A DNA stretch of 64,000 nt from Gordius sp. MW1 (GCA_964036665.1 OZ038533.1:18348575-18412574), one strand, 5' to 3'; shown: positions 11,547-23,309, numbered from the stretch's first letter. The notes: a model not told the origin generated them from the sequence alone. A program made the numbers and translations.

Positions 11547-12970
11547 TATTAACAAAGTTGTAGTTCCCTTTTTATTTTTTATCAAAATTTACATTAGTTT
11601 TATAAAAAAAACAGTGTTTTGTTTATCCGACTTTTCGTTTTAGTTGACAAAACATAAACAGGGTGTTTAGTCTGGTTTTCTTAGTCGAACTCTAGGCTTA
11701 GTGGAAATTTGAAAAAATAAATTAGAGTCGACCGTTAGTCCTAATTAAACCAAAGGTGACCATACAAAAACCAAGTCGTTTTACTACTTCAAATTTCTAT
11801 AAATACGAAAAAATGAAATTTGATGGACTATTAGGAATAAGGATATCAAAAAATCGATTTCCTTTTTTAAATTAAATAAATTCTCCATGTCATGAAGGTA
11901 TTTTGATAACTTGTTTAACATAAATATTTTGGCCTTTTAGAAAATTATTTGCTTTCTATATTAAAAACGTAAATGTTTTAAAGCAAAGGATCTAGATATT
12001 TGCCTATCCTTTGCCGTTTTTTATTATGAAAAGGCTTTAATTCAGTTCCTTTTTTCACACCTAGCTATTAGAAATTCTACTTTTGGCAAGGATTGGGAGG
12101 TCTGAAAGGACGCGCCTGCCCCTGGTCTTCCAAAAATTATTTTCGAATTCTAAACGAAATTTGTCGGTTTTAGCATACCTGTTTTCCAAAATTAAGGATT
12201 TAAGTTTTAAAAAGTTTTAAAATTCCTGAATTTCTATAATTGCTCTTGACCTAGCATTTAAGTAAAATTTTTAGTGTTTTCAATTCACTAATAAATATAT
12301 GAAAAAAATATCATACACAACATCAACTCATCCCAAATATTTAAGAAAAAAACGTTGCCGTTGCCTGTATCTTCTAATAAGTCCTTTTATTTCTCACAAC
12401 TATATAAAATATATTATATCCAATACAAATTACATTTATGACAGCAAGGACTGCAAAACTGATATTTAAAAGAGATTTGCAATCAAATACTAAAGAATAT
12501 TACATTAAATCCAATAAAACATTATGAATTTACGTGTTGTTTTAATGTGGTTTGATTTAAATTGTGTTTATGCTTTATTACATTAAAGAAAATTTAAAGC
12601 AAAGAGATAAAAATGGTATTGAAGAGTATTGTTATTAATTAATTATTTGTACAACATCATGTTTAAATCATTTAAATGCGGTTATTAACCTTTCAAATTA
12701 CGTGCCTAATTCCTGTCAATAATATTTGAAAGTGCAAAATAATATGTTTTTTGATCTTGCAAAACCAATTTGGCAAACGATTAAAGATTTATTTTACCTT
12801 TACACTGCCAAAATTCACAGAATATTTTTAATTCTTACTAATTTTAATTATTTTAATTAAATTTTTATAAATAAAACAGCTCAGATTAGCCAAAAATCGG
12901 GGGAAATGTACTTTAATAAGAGAGGCGATGAACTTTTAAATATTTGGGAGATCTTATAAACAAATCATCA
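11547..12970. other. Intergenic sequence upstream of the micro-exon gene
   Basis: AT-rich; no ORF of note. It contains the presumed 5' flanking sequence of the gene beginning at 13048. Confidence 0.45.
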
Positions 12971-12973
12971 CAC

Positions 12974-12982
12974 TATAAAAAG
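12974..12982 (+). promoter_or_regulatory. TATA box of the micro-exon gene
   Basis: TATAAAAAG at 12974-12982 is a consensus TATA box placed 66 bp before the ATG at 13048-13050. It would put transcription start near 13005 and give a short leader. The surrounding sequence has few other TATAAAA matches followed by G. Inferred, no transcript evidence. Confidence 0.5.
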
Positions 12983-13047
12983 GCAATCTAAATTTAACAT
13001 TTAATTAAGTTACAATTATAAAATACTTGCTTAAAATACAAAAAACG

Positions 13048-16000
13048 ATGAAGCTTTTTAGCATTATCCTAAGTACCTTGTTCCTCGCAAATGTCCTATC
13101 TGGTAAATTTTAAAAAGTTTAATGTGTACGTATAATATCAATGCAAAAACCTTTTAGCTCCCACAACTGGTAATTTAATAATAAATATCTTAATAATTGG
13201 GGCAATATTGTTATTTAACTGTGTGTTTTTCACATTTTTATAGATCGTGTAGTTGAAGCAGTTACCCAAGCAGGTAAGCTCCTTTTCCATACAATTTAAT
13301 ATTTTCACTTTGTGAAATAGAACAGATCTCTCATGTTGTTACAAGCAAAAATTCATTTTTTTAATTCTGACTACAGTAAATCGAGCAAATATGAAATCTA
13401 TATTTTTTATCAATTAACGCCCAAATCTGCAGCCGCTGGTGAGCGAATATAAATTTTTTGGCTTAATTCTAGCTCATAATTTTAATTTTTCAAATGTATA
13501 TTTTGTTTTACAACGTTTTAATTAATATAATTTATCCCCTAAAGTTGTTAACATTCAAAATGATCAACCAGCTTCTGGTAAAAATATTCTATAAACATAT
13601 TTATTAAAATAAAAATTCTATTATGGTGTTTAATTATGTCTTATTTGTTTATTTTTGAAAGAACATAATGTTTAAATATTTTAAACGAGATATCTATAAT
13701 TTTTAATGTATAATAATATCAATTAATGACGATTTAATCCCAAATGTAGTAGATGTCACTGCAGAAGGTAAACTTTAATTAAAATTATTTTTAAAAAAGG
13801 ATATAAAATTATATTATTTATTTATAGTTTCAGAAATTCAAACCGACCAACCTAGTCTTACAACTACCCCCGTCACAGGTATGTACATTATTAAGATTAA
13901 AGTATAAACAAACAAATCTATTATATTTGTTTTCATTATTTTTTTTTAAAGCTGTCAACGCATCTGGGGGTATAATAATTCTAACCTTCCGATTTGATTG
14001 TCAAAATTTTAAAACTATATTATTTGGAACACTTCAAAATAAATAACATTGTTTTATAGTCACTCATGAGGAGGGTAAATAATATATAATAATTATTACT
14101 GCAATGTGAATAATAAAATTACATAACTCTAATTATTATTTTAAATTATATTTGGCGGTTAGTGCAAAATGATGGACCTGTTACAACTTCAGCCCCTCTT
14201 GCTAGTAAAACAGTTATTATTACCAGATAAATATTAGAATTAATATATTTAATTAAAAAATTTGTCAATGGAATGATTAAAAATTGAATTTGCTCGAAAA
14301 ATTTGATTTAGCTAATGGTACAAGTATTTTTGACGCTTGAAATTTAAATCCCTTTGATAATTAAAAATATTGAATTACAACTTTTTTATTAATTCTAGCT
14401 CCAGATCCAGATCATGAACGTTTGGGCTGATTATAATTTTGTTTGAATATATTAAAAATACTGAGAAAATTTTTTATTACTTGTTGTTTCATTAATTTTC
14501 TTTTTAGAATTTGATTTCGGAAACGTACTTGTAGTAATAGAGCATGGTCAGGAACTCAGGGGTCTTGCAGGTACACTAGGTCACATATATAACCTGTTAT
14601 TGAATAGAAAAATTTTTTAATAGTTACTAATTGTTCGCTTTGTTTTAAATCACAGTTAATGACACTACCACAAATATGTTAAAATTTTAAAAACAACATT
14701 CGGTTTTAATTTTATAAAAAAAATTTATTCGAACATCAAACAGCTGCATCGAAAGGTATTACTAAAAAATAAAATTAATTTATTTAAAAAACCCAATATC
14801 TTGTGTAGAAGTCCAACACGATGAACCAGCTAAGGAAACACGCCCTGCAGGTATTATATTGCAAAAAATTTAATTTATATTCTGTCTTTAAAAATTACTA
14901 ATAACCGTATTGATCGCTGGTTATTTATATAGTACGATATCTCCTAGCACCTGCTCCAACCACTTCTGAAGGTAAACATTCTTCCTTAACAAACCTCGAA
15001 AGCCTTATTGTTAAATAATATGTAAAATGCAAAAAAAATGTAACTTATTATAGAGCTTCAAAATGACGAACCAGCTGCCAATGCCACAGCTCACGCACAC
15101 TGTATGAGAATTTTGCATTTAGTTGTATATTTAATAAAGATATTAATTTATCACAAATTTTATATTTAATGTTATGTTTAGCTAACAACACTGACGGTAT
15201 AATGTTCCTTAACAATAGATTAAAAGTTTAATTTATAATTTAAGGCTCCAAATATTGGGATAAACATTCTTTATTTAAATGTTTTAAATATAGCGGTCCA
15301 AAATGATCAGCCAATAACTATCACTGCATCAGGTTAACAATAGCTTTTATAAAGCTTTGTCACCTATCTCTAGTAAATAGTAACATTTTTCGTTTATTTT
15401 TTATAATAAAGTCAATGAGACAACTACACGTTAGTATAAATTTAAATTTATAAAATTATGCCTTACTAATATTTAATTATATTTAATTATTTTAGACGTG
15501 CCTGAGGAGGAAAGTATAATCTTAATTATTCTTTCAAATATGATAACCCCCGTTTATATCTATTAACAGTCGTTTTTATTTAAACTCCTTTATAAATTAT
15601 AGCGTAATTGAATAATATAAATTAAACTAAATTGAACTTAATTTCAACGCATTATATAGGACCACAGAACGATCATGCCCATGATGTTACTACTACACTA
15701 CTTGGTAAATTATAGCTTTAATTAAAATTATTAATTACATTTTATTTGTATCCTTATTTCAGCAAATGTAACAGTTACAGGTATAACAACGTTTTAATAG
15801 ACATTAGTAGCTCCTCATAATGACGAAGGTGATTAGATAGCAATTACATAAATAAAAGCATAACAAGATGGTCAAAGCAATTCTTTATAGGATGTTTAGG
15901 GTAGAATCTATGATTAAAAATAAAAATTTTAGTGTAGCAATTACATTTGGTGACCTTTTTCAGTTCCAATAACATGTAAATCAATCGAACTTTTGTAAGC

Positions 16001-16388
16001 AACGGATAGATCTTAATTAGACAATAATATTTATAATATAAGAAGCAGAGATGTTTATAATATAAATACTAACTTTTTGTCCACTTTAAGTATGTATTTG
16101 CTTAGTCTGTGCCTCTATAATATTGGTTTACATATATAACTTATTAAAATCTTTTTTAGTGCATTGCGGTGAAGGAGTCACCACTGTTGCAGGTAAACAG
16201 CCTAATGTAATGCATATGTCGCTGACTTGAATTAAATTTCCGCTGCTTCTGTTTTTATGTTTTGCGTTATAAAACCTTTTTCAATATTCTTCATTTCTAA
16301 TTATTTGAAATAAATTTAATTTATTTTGTTTAATAAAAACTAACTAGCGCCCACAAACCAAACAGAAGATGCTCTAACGACCGTTTAA
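13048..16388 (+). CDS. Micro-exon gene for a secreted Thr-rich protein (MEG-like)
   Basis: Exon 1 (13048-13102) encodes a signal peptide, MKLFSIILSTLFLANVLS. Then follow GT..AG-bounded micro-exons, all multiples of 3 with phase-1 junctions: 13158-13169, 13244-13273, 13433-13438, 13545-13577, 13750-13767, 13828-13878, 13952-13969, 14060-14074, 14163-14204, 14399-14419, 14508-14570, 14744-14755, 14809-14850, 14933-14971, 15054-15101, 15182-15196, 15294-15332, 15412-15429, 15496-15513, 15660-15704, 15763-15780, 15808-15828, 16160-16192, last 16348-16388 (TAA). The sum is 753 nt, 250 residues. Modules of the type (V/I/L)QND(Q/E/G)P recur in exons at 13545, 14163, 14809, 15054 and 15294. Several N-x-T sequons and many Thr suggest heavy glycosylation; one Cys is visible. 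Introns are 50-330 nt. Odd points: the 15781-15807 intron is only 27 nt, the 14420 donor is weak, and a possible 22-nt exon at 14656 is out of phase and left out. Architecture matches schistosome micro-exon genes; no sequence homologue is recognised. Splicing is predicted by eye. Confidence 0.75.
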
Positions 16389-16736
16389 GAAGACTAAAAA
16401 GAGTGCCTATATTAAATAACTGATTAAATTTTTATATTGTAGTTTCTTTATTATAACAAACTTTTATCACTCTTTTATTTAAATATAATATAAATCTGAA
16501 AAGTATATTTTTTAAAAACCTGTTTAGGCGACTTGGAAGTTTTCGGAATTCAACCATATAAATTCATTTGCCCAAATTACTATTTTTATTAACATTTTCA
16601 AATAAACACCCCAAGTCAATCTGTTAGCCAATTCATTCTTTAATAATTTTTTACAATTAACAACATTTACATTCACATTCATGTATATGTCTTTATACTA
16701 CAAACTTTGTTCTGTCATCATCTCTTTATAAATATA

Positions 16737-18130
16737 CTAGCTGACCCGGCAAACGTTGTTTTGCTATATACATTAAGATTTCTAGAAGATACTATAAGTG
16801 ATGTGCATGCTCATCGTTATGCCTCGATCATATAATGAGCGATTAAAATATAATTGTCCAATGGGAAATAATTCACGAACTTATTGTAGGAAGAATTAAC
16901 ACGCTAAGCACAAAATATAAACACATAAAGCAAAGTACTTAACATCAAATTTTTTATTGCTTTGCTTTACACATTTTGCCTATATAAATATACTATCAAA
17001 TAAATTAATACATGCCTTTGCCACAGGTTTGTTTTTTTTATTAAAAACTTTTTTGGCCCTACCGCAAAATCACGATTCTGGCAAATGGCCGTTTTCGGAC
17101 TTCAATCAAAACCCCAACCCGCCCTGGAAATCTGTTTTATTTTTGCGCCTGAACATAATTTAGCGCGTCCTGCTTTTCACTTATTTGGGCAAACTACAAT
17201 TCTTTTATTTGAAATACAATTTTCTTTAATATAATAAAAATATTTAATTAAAGGATGGATAATTATTAAAAATATTCTATGATCGACCACGTAATAATAA
17301 TGGCAAAAATTGCATAATTTAAATTTTATTTATTTAAATTAAATAGTTGTTAAACCCCAATATTTTGATCGTATACTGTAACATTTTTATTATACTTTTA
17401 AATATCTAATTCGAGAAAACTTCAACCTTGTATGTATGACGTCATTATTGTATATGATGCTAAAAATGAAACTGGCTAGGAAATGGTCGATATTTTTAAA
17501 ACTAAAATGAATTTTAGAAATCTGAAAAAACTATTTTACCCCTGGCCGCCCTGGGAACCTACGGGTAAAGTTTCGCGCTAATAGGGCAGGTAGTTTCAGA
17601 ATTTAGCCCTTACATACATACATACATACATACATATATACATACATACACTTTACTTTATATATATAGACTAGCTGACCCGGAAAACGTTGTTTTGCTA
17701 AAAATACAATTTTCTTTAATATAATAAAATTCGAGAAAACTTCAGCCTTGTATGTATGACGTCATTATTGTATTTGGTGGTTTAAATGAAACTGGCCGGG
17801 AAATGTCCAATATTTTTAAAACTAAAAGGAATTTTAGGATTTTGAAAAAGCTATTTTACCCCTGGCCGCCCTGGGCATCTATGGCTAAATTTTCGCGCAA
17901 ATCGGGCCGGTAGTTTCAGAGTTTAGCCCTTTTTTAAAATGTAATGTCCGATATTTTTTAAACTAAAACGAATTTTAGAATTCTAAAAAAGCTATTTTAC
18001 CCCTGGCCGCCCTGGGCATCTATGGCTAAATTTTCGCGCGATTCGGGCCTGTAGTTTCAGAATTTAGCCCTTACATACATACATATATACATACATATAT
18101 ACATACACTTTACTTTATATGTATAGATTT
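16737..18130. repeat. Dispersed repeat with GACCCGG(C/A)AAACGTTGTTTTGC start, two units
   Basis: CTAGCTGACCCGGCAAACG starts at 16738 and a near copy starts at about 17671. Both units share a long segment (GAGAAAACTTCA.CCTTGTATG through CCCCTGGCCGCCCTGGG to GTAGTTTCAGA.TTTAGCCCTT) and end in CATA/TATA microsatellite followed by CTTTACTTTATAT. The second unit contains an internal tandem duplication of about 130 bp (about 17795-17930 and 17942-18072). The first unit is longer because of about 450 bp of extra sequence at 16770-17220. No coding capacity is visible. This looks like a tandemly arranged non-autonomous element; its class cannot be named from sequence alone. Confidence 0.65.
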
Positions 18131-18229
18131 CCGCATATTTTTAATAAATAAATCAATTCTAAAAACTTTGTTAAGCTATTTATTAGATCCTATAAAGCCT
18201 AAAAACTCGATAAATGCTCGTATTTTTAA

Positions 18230-18480
18230 TATAGTAAGGGTTGAGGCTCCATGCAAAATAAATTTTTTTAGGCCCAAGCCCTTCATTTCTATTTTTTATT
18301 TTTCCGTGCCCGACCCAAGCTCGAATTTTTACTTTTGGTCCTTAAGCTAGGACTCGGCCGGAGTAGTTGGTTTGGATTTGCTTCAGACCTGGGGGAGTAG
18401 GTGGGTGAGGTCTTAGGCGGCCCATTCCGGGTTTTCAGCACGGGTGACCCCGGGTCTAGTCGGATTATAAGAAATAAATT
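18230..18480. repeat. GC-rich dispersed repeat patch
   Basis: A patch rich in GCCC, CCGGG and GGGTG phrases in otherwise AT-rich DNA (for example GGTGACCCCGGGTCTAG at 18445). It resembles, in composition and phrases, the GGGCTCGGGC-type patches at 6.5-7.1 kb and 35.8 kb. The two overlapping open frames here on opposite strands are not credible genes. Confidence 0.4.
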
Positions 18481-19244
18481 TGCAGGACTCTCCATTGCTG
18501 TACTTTTCATCTGACTAAAATACCAACAAATTAATCAACAAGATTTAAAATATTTTTCCTTATCCAACACGGGCAAACCTTAAGAGTTGGATGAAGGATA
18601 ATAGCCATGAAATACCCTTTTTAAAACTCAAAAGATTTAAAAAAAAAATATATTTAAGATTAGCTATTATTTATTCCTTGTAAAATATTCTGGATTTTCA
18701 TTTAATACGCATATATAGTATTTAATTTATTGTCGGTATATAATAAGCCAAGGACAAGGACCTATATTTTACCTTTCAGGGATTCTATTACCTTGCATAC
18801 TGGTGGTATAACCTCTAAAGATTTTAAATTAAACGTATAGAAGCAATTTAAGTAGTCTAATTAACAGTATTCCCTGTTATAAATTGTGTCACATAAGTTT
18901 TAATTGAAAATTGCCTTTGATCAAAACCGAGAATTTTAAACATAAAATCTAATGTCTAGGCTCACAATTTTATGACGGATGAGTCTTTCAACTAGTTCAT
19001 TGGCTAGAAAGGAACTTTTTGTCTGCCAGCTTCCTGAAAATTTGAAGTTAATACCTGGCTTATCATTATGTAAGTATCTAGTTCCATTGCTTGTTTTAAT
19101 GAGGCAATTAGTAACGGAATCAAACTTAAAACTAGTTCTTTTAACAACTAACTATAAATATATGTATGTAGATAAATTTAAAAATTTTCGTATTGCAACT
19201 CTACAAAATCTTGGCCCTAACGATAGTGTATAAACATGTAGATG
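18481..19244. other. Intergenic sequence, no gene seen
   Basis: An 84-codon frame at 18979-19233 has no recognisable motif and is most likely chance or decayed repeat. Confidence 0.4.
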
Positions 19245-19249
19245 ATCGT

Positions 19250-19345
19250 TATACTAATTTACATATGTCGTAATCGGAAAACAAAATTATATTTATCCAC
19301 ATGGTATATACAAAACTGATATTACAAATTACGCTATATATTACA
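19250..19345 (-). repeat. 3' LTR of Gypsy element
   Basis: The 96 bp are a near copy of 23203-23303. Outside it lies ATCGT (19245-19249), repeated directly after the other LTR (23304-23308), giving a 5-bp target duplication. Inside it, read on the minus strand, AATAGGGAGAAA directly precedes the LTR and is a good polypurine tract. Confidence 0.9.
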
Positions 19346-19389
19346 TTTCTCCCTATTTTAAGTGTGAAAAACCGTACAGGTGGTTTTGA

Positions 19390-22300
19390 CGTTCAGTCGA
19401 TCGTCTTAACGTAATCGGACTTGCAACTTTTTCAACATTCGTTTCCAGACTAGTATTCGGACTTGCAACTTTTTCTACATTCGGTTCCATACTAGTATAG
19501 TTAGTTTCGACGAACTGGGACTGCATCCTAAATTTTAACCGATCCGCGTGTTTCCTTTTAATTCCTTTATCAGTGCGAACATTATATGAATATGGCCTTT
19601 ACGTTGTAGAATAAATCCTACCAGCCCGCTTAAATTTCATTCGGAATCCATACTGGATCTCCAACATTAAATTCCCTATAACACGCTTTTCGGTCATGGT
19701 AGCTCTATTGTTTAGCTAATCTCTCCTTCCACTTTTCTTTCGGAACTGGTCGAATAAGGCCAACGCTGTCATTACTCTTCTTCCCAACAACAGTTCTGCC
19801 GGAGCTTTACCCGTGGTTGCCTGAGGTGTATTCCTGTATGTCATATTTATATGTTGAAGGCATAGTTATTTCTCTCCTAATTTTCTTGCTGCCCAGTGTC
19901 TTATTTTAGCGTCCGAATTATTTTCTCAGCTAATCCATTTGTTTTGGGGTGGTATGGAGTTGATGTTACGTGCTTAATGTTGTTGTTGTCAGAAAATTTT
20001 GTGAATTCTTCACCGACAAATTGTGGTCCATTATCTGAAACAATCTGCACGGGAATACCGAACCTGCAAAACCATTTCGTAATTGCCTCACAATTTGTGG
20101 TCCTTTAATCGACAAAAGTGTGGCTACCTCCACCCATTTCATTAATGCATCAATTAAAACCAACCAATAATTTCCTTCGACAGGTCGGAAATATCTATGT
20201 GGACTCGATCCCAAGGACGGTCAGGTACGGACCAAGAATATAAGGGAACTTCTTGTTCGGCTTGTCGGCCTTCTTGACAACCGTCACATCCTTTACAAAC
20301 AAATTAATACTCTTGTCCATTTCCGGCCACCAAACTTAATATCGGGCTAAATTAAGCATTCCTGTGATCCCGGGGTGTCCTTGGTGTAATATTTTTAAAA
20401 CCAACTCTTGTAAGTTCCTCGGTACTATTAGCCGATTGCCACGCCATAATAATCCACCTTCAAATGACAGTTCCTCCCTTCGATTGTAGTACGTTTTCAT
20501 GTCAAAACGGCATTTTTTTAAATCCAACCGCCATTCTCGGTTGATCGCTAAAATTAATTCACGACAAAAAAGGATCTTGTTTAATTGATGTTTTTAGCAT
20601 TTCATAATCTAACTTTAATTCATCTAACATGAGTAGGCCTTCAAGGTATTTTGGATCGGCAGTCTCGACAATGCATCAGCGCATTGATTGTTCTTTCCTG
20701 ATCGGTATTTTATGTCGTATTGATAACCATTTAAAAATAAAGCCCACCAAATTAATCTATTATTAATCACTTTCGGTAAATCCCGATGATTTCCGACTAA
20801 TCTTTCTAGAGGTTTGTGGTCTGTCATCTATACAAATTTTCGACCACGTACGTATTGATCGAATTTTTGAACACCGAACACAATGGCTCGCGCTTCCCGA
20901 TCAATTGTAGAGTATCGTTTTTCGGACTCGCTTAACGTCCTGGATGCGTACACAATAGCTCTTTCGGACCCGTCTGCATATAAGTGTGATAGTACAGCAC
21001 CAACACCAGTTTCAGAAACATCTACCGCTAGGTATAACGGCAATGAGGTTGAATTTGGTACCAATGTATTGGACGTCGAAAGCATCAGTTTAACATCGCT
21101 AAAAATCTTCTGCTCTTTAGTCGTCCATTTCCAACCTATTGATGAGCCCGTCAATGCATGCAAGGGTGCGCATTTTTCGTGTAACATTGGGATGAACTTT
21201 TCCTGATAATTAACTAGTCCTAAAAAGGAACGTAGTACTTTTTTGTTTTGTGGTTCTTTGAAATTAACAATGGCATCCACTCGCTTTTGAGTCGGGTGGA
21301 TCCCTGTTGCATCGATCACATGTCCCAAGTATTTAACTGAATTTTGGAAAAATTTAACCTTTTCCTTCTTTGCTTTAGACCAGCGTCCTGTACCCTCCAG
21401 ATTTTGCAAATGGTCATTTTTATTTACCCCTGTATCTATGATCGCCGTCTAAGAGTACGCCGGTAGGGGGAATCCCATCTAATAATTCCTCCATATAACG
21501 TTGGAATAAATTTGGTGGTATCGAAAGTTCAAATGGAAGACGTTTATGTCGATAATAACCTAAATGTGTTGCGATATGAGATACTGTCGCGACTCTTCTT
21601 CGACCTTCATCTGAAGATAGGCATCACATAAGTCAATTACTGTATATTTCTGCCCTCCTGCGATCTTCAGAATTAAATCGTCAAATGTAGATGGTTGTTT
21701 AAAGTTTGGAAGGGATTGATAGTAACTCGAAAATCGCCTCAGATTCTAATGGAATTATTTGATTTTAATACATTTACTATTGGAGTTGCCCATGTTATTG
21801 GTGTTGCTGCAGGATCAACATGTTCAATTATATCTTCGTCCAATAATCTTTTAATTTCCTCTTCAACTTTATTCCTTAAAGTAAAAGGAACTCTTTGTGC
21901 AGGAAATGCTATGGCTTTGGCTTCTTCCTTTACAAAAAGATTTACCTCATAATCTTTAATACAGCCAGTGCCATCACTGAACACATTGGTACAACCAATT
22001 CCTCTTCTATGTTTTGAGCTTTTTTTAAAGCATTCATCTTAACTTGATGAGGAAGTTTTAGGTTAAAAGATTGGATCCAATTTAACCCAAAGATGGGGTC
22101 TTCTTCTACAGTTGTTACAATAGCTGTTAATTTTAAAGTTTTATTGTTTAAATTTACATAGACTGTGTTTCTCCACATATAGGAACTGGATTATTTTAAA
22201 AAGCTTTTATCTTGGGGCATGGTGTTAATTGAGGTGTATTTAAAATGTTGTAGATATTCTTGTTAATTACAGATACTGATGAGCCAGTATCATGTAACAT

Positions 22301-23000
22301 TTTGAAAATTTTCTGATTTATCCTTACATGGATGTATGGTTTAAGGTGAGTTACATTATTTAAGTCATAAATTTTTCCAAGTGTATTAATAATCTGGTTT
22401 ACTTTGTTTGAGGTTTTGCACATTTTTGCAAAGTGTCCTCTATGATGACATATGGAACATTCTTTTAAAAATGCTGGACATGCTTCATTGCATGCTACTT
22501 ACCAGTTACCACATCTATAGCAATTCCTTATAAATGATTGTTGATGTTCATCCTTTTTTGTAACAAATTGTTTTATTGATTGCCTATTCTTTTGATTTGA
22601 GTACATTGGATTTGGTTTTTTATAATTTTGAATTTTGTTTAAATCTTGTGATGTGTTAACTTCTTTATTAGCTGTCTCCATTGTAGATTGAATATATCAT
22701 TAAATGTTACCAAATAACCCTCTTTCTAAGCTTCAGGCCATCTTGTCCTGACATCAATTTCCAATGATAGGTTTTGATACCCATTTATGAGTTGGTCACG
22801 GAGCCGTTCATCTAAATTAAATTTGAAGTCACAATTTTCTGCAGATGATTTTAATCTTGATACAAACTCAATCAGAGTTTCATCATTTCTTTTAAGACAT
22901 CTCATGAATTGTAATCTTGAATGGAAAATTGTACTTTTTTGTGAAAATACCTTTTTCATTAACTCTATTAAGTCCTTTTATTTAAGGATATATCTTCAGG
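19390..23000 (-). pseudogene. Gypsy gag-pol polyprotein remnant
   Basis: Read on the minus strand. The capsid segment at 22959-22726 carries a RLRDQLINGY block. A zinc-knuckle region at about 22520-22425 follows with CYRCG and CSICHHRGHFAKMC. The protease at 22370-22200 retains the active-site motif DTGSSVSVI. RT is spread over 22180-21190, including a LRSFLGLVNY block. RNase H lies at 21190-20640 with LYLAVDVSETGVGAVLSH, VYASRTLSESEKRYSTIDRE and DHKPL blocks, ending in KNNQCADALSRLP. Integrase begins near 20500 with the HQGHPGITG zinc-binding segment and continues to about 19400. Stops and frameshifts interrupt it at several points, for example around 21410-21690 and 19960-20330. It cannot make a working polyprotein. 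Confidence 0.9.
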
Positions 23001-23202
23001 GTATAAAAAGTTTATTAGAGTTTCAATGTCTTTCTGACCCATGTATCCAAATATGATTTTGCATCGAGTAGCTTTAGGCACATTTTTAGCCACAAAAATA
23101 TTAGTGATAGTTATTATGTAATTGAAATATTATAACCTTGTTTAAAATTAGGTATTCCCACAGACTCCATTTTTAGAATAGGTTTTTTCTCGACCGCGCC
23201 AA

Positions 23203-23303
23203 TATACTAATTTACATATGTCTTAAATTGGAAAACAAAATTATATATTTTCATACACATGGTATATACAAAACTGATATTACATATTACGCTATATATT
23301 ACA
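23203..23303 (-). repeat. 5' LTR of Gypsy element
   Basis: The 101 bp match 19250-19345 with a few substitutions and a 5-bp indel. It is followed outside by the ATCGT duplication at 23304-23308. Read on the minus strand it begins TGTAATATATAGCG. Confidence 0.9.
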
Positions 23304-23309
23304 ATCGTT

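Larger units (their letters stand above)
19250..23303 (-). mobile_element. Ty3/Gypsy LTR retrotransposon, decayed
   Basis: The element is 4,054 bp with LTRs of about 96-101 bp, a perfect ATCGT target duplication, a primer-binding-like TTGGCGCGGTCGAG just inside the 5' LTR, and a polypurine tract at the other end. Order of coding on the minus strand is gag, protease, RT, RNase H, integrase, the usual Gypsy order. LTRs are unusually short for the class and differ from one another at several sites, so the insertion is old. A 41-bp direct duplication (about 19415-19455 and 19456-19496) lies near the 3' end of the integrase region. Confidence 0.92.

Noticed and set aside
1639-11760. A direct repeat pair (TAGGCTTAGTCGAAATTTG near 1650 and a variant near 11693) as LTRs of a 10-kb element
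   Set aside because: Similarity covers only a few tens of bases and the neighbouring sequence does not match.
18979-19233. An 84-codon gene before the Gypsy element
   Set aside because: No recognised motif, no conserved neighbours and no start or splice support.
20883-21206. A 107-codon + strand gene, and similar + strand frames at 21695 and 22787
   Set aside because: They are antisense shadows of the Gypsy RNase H, RT and gag regions.
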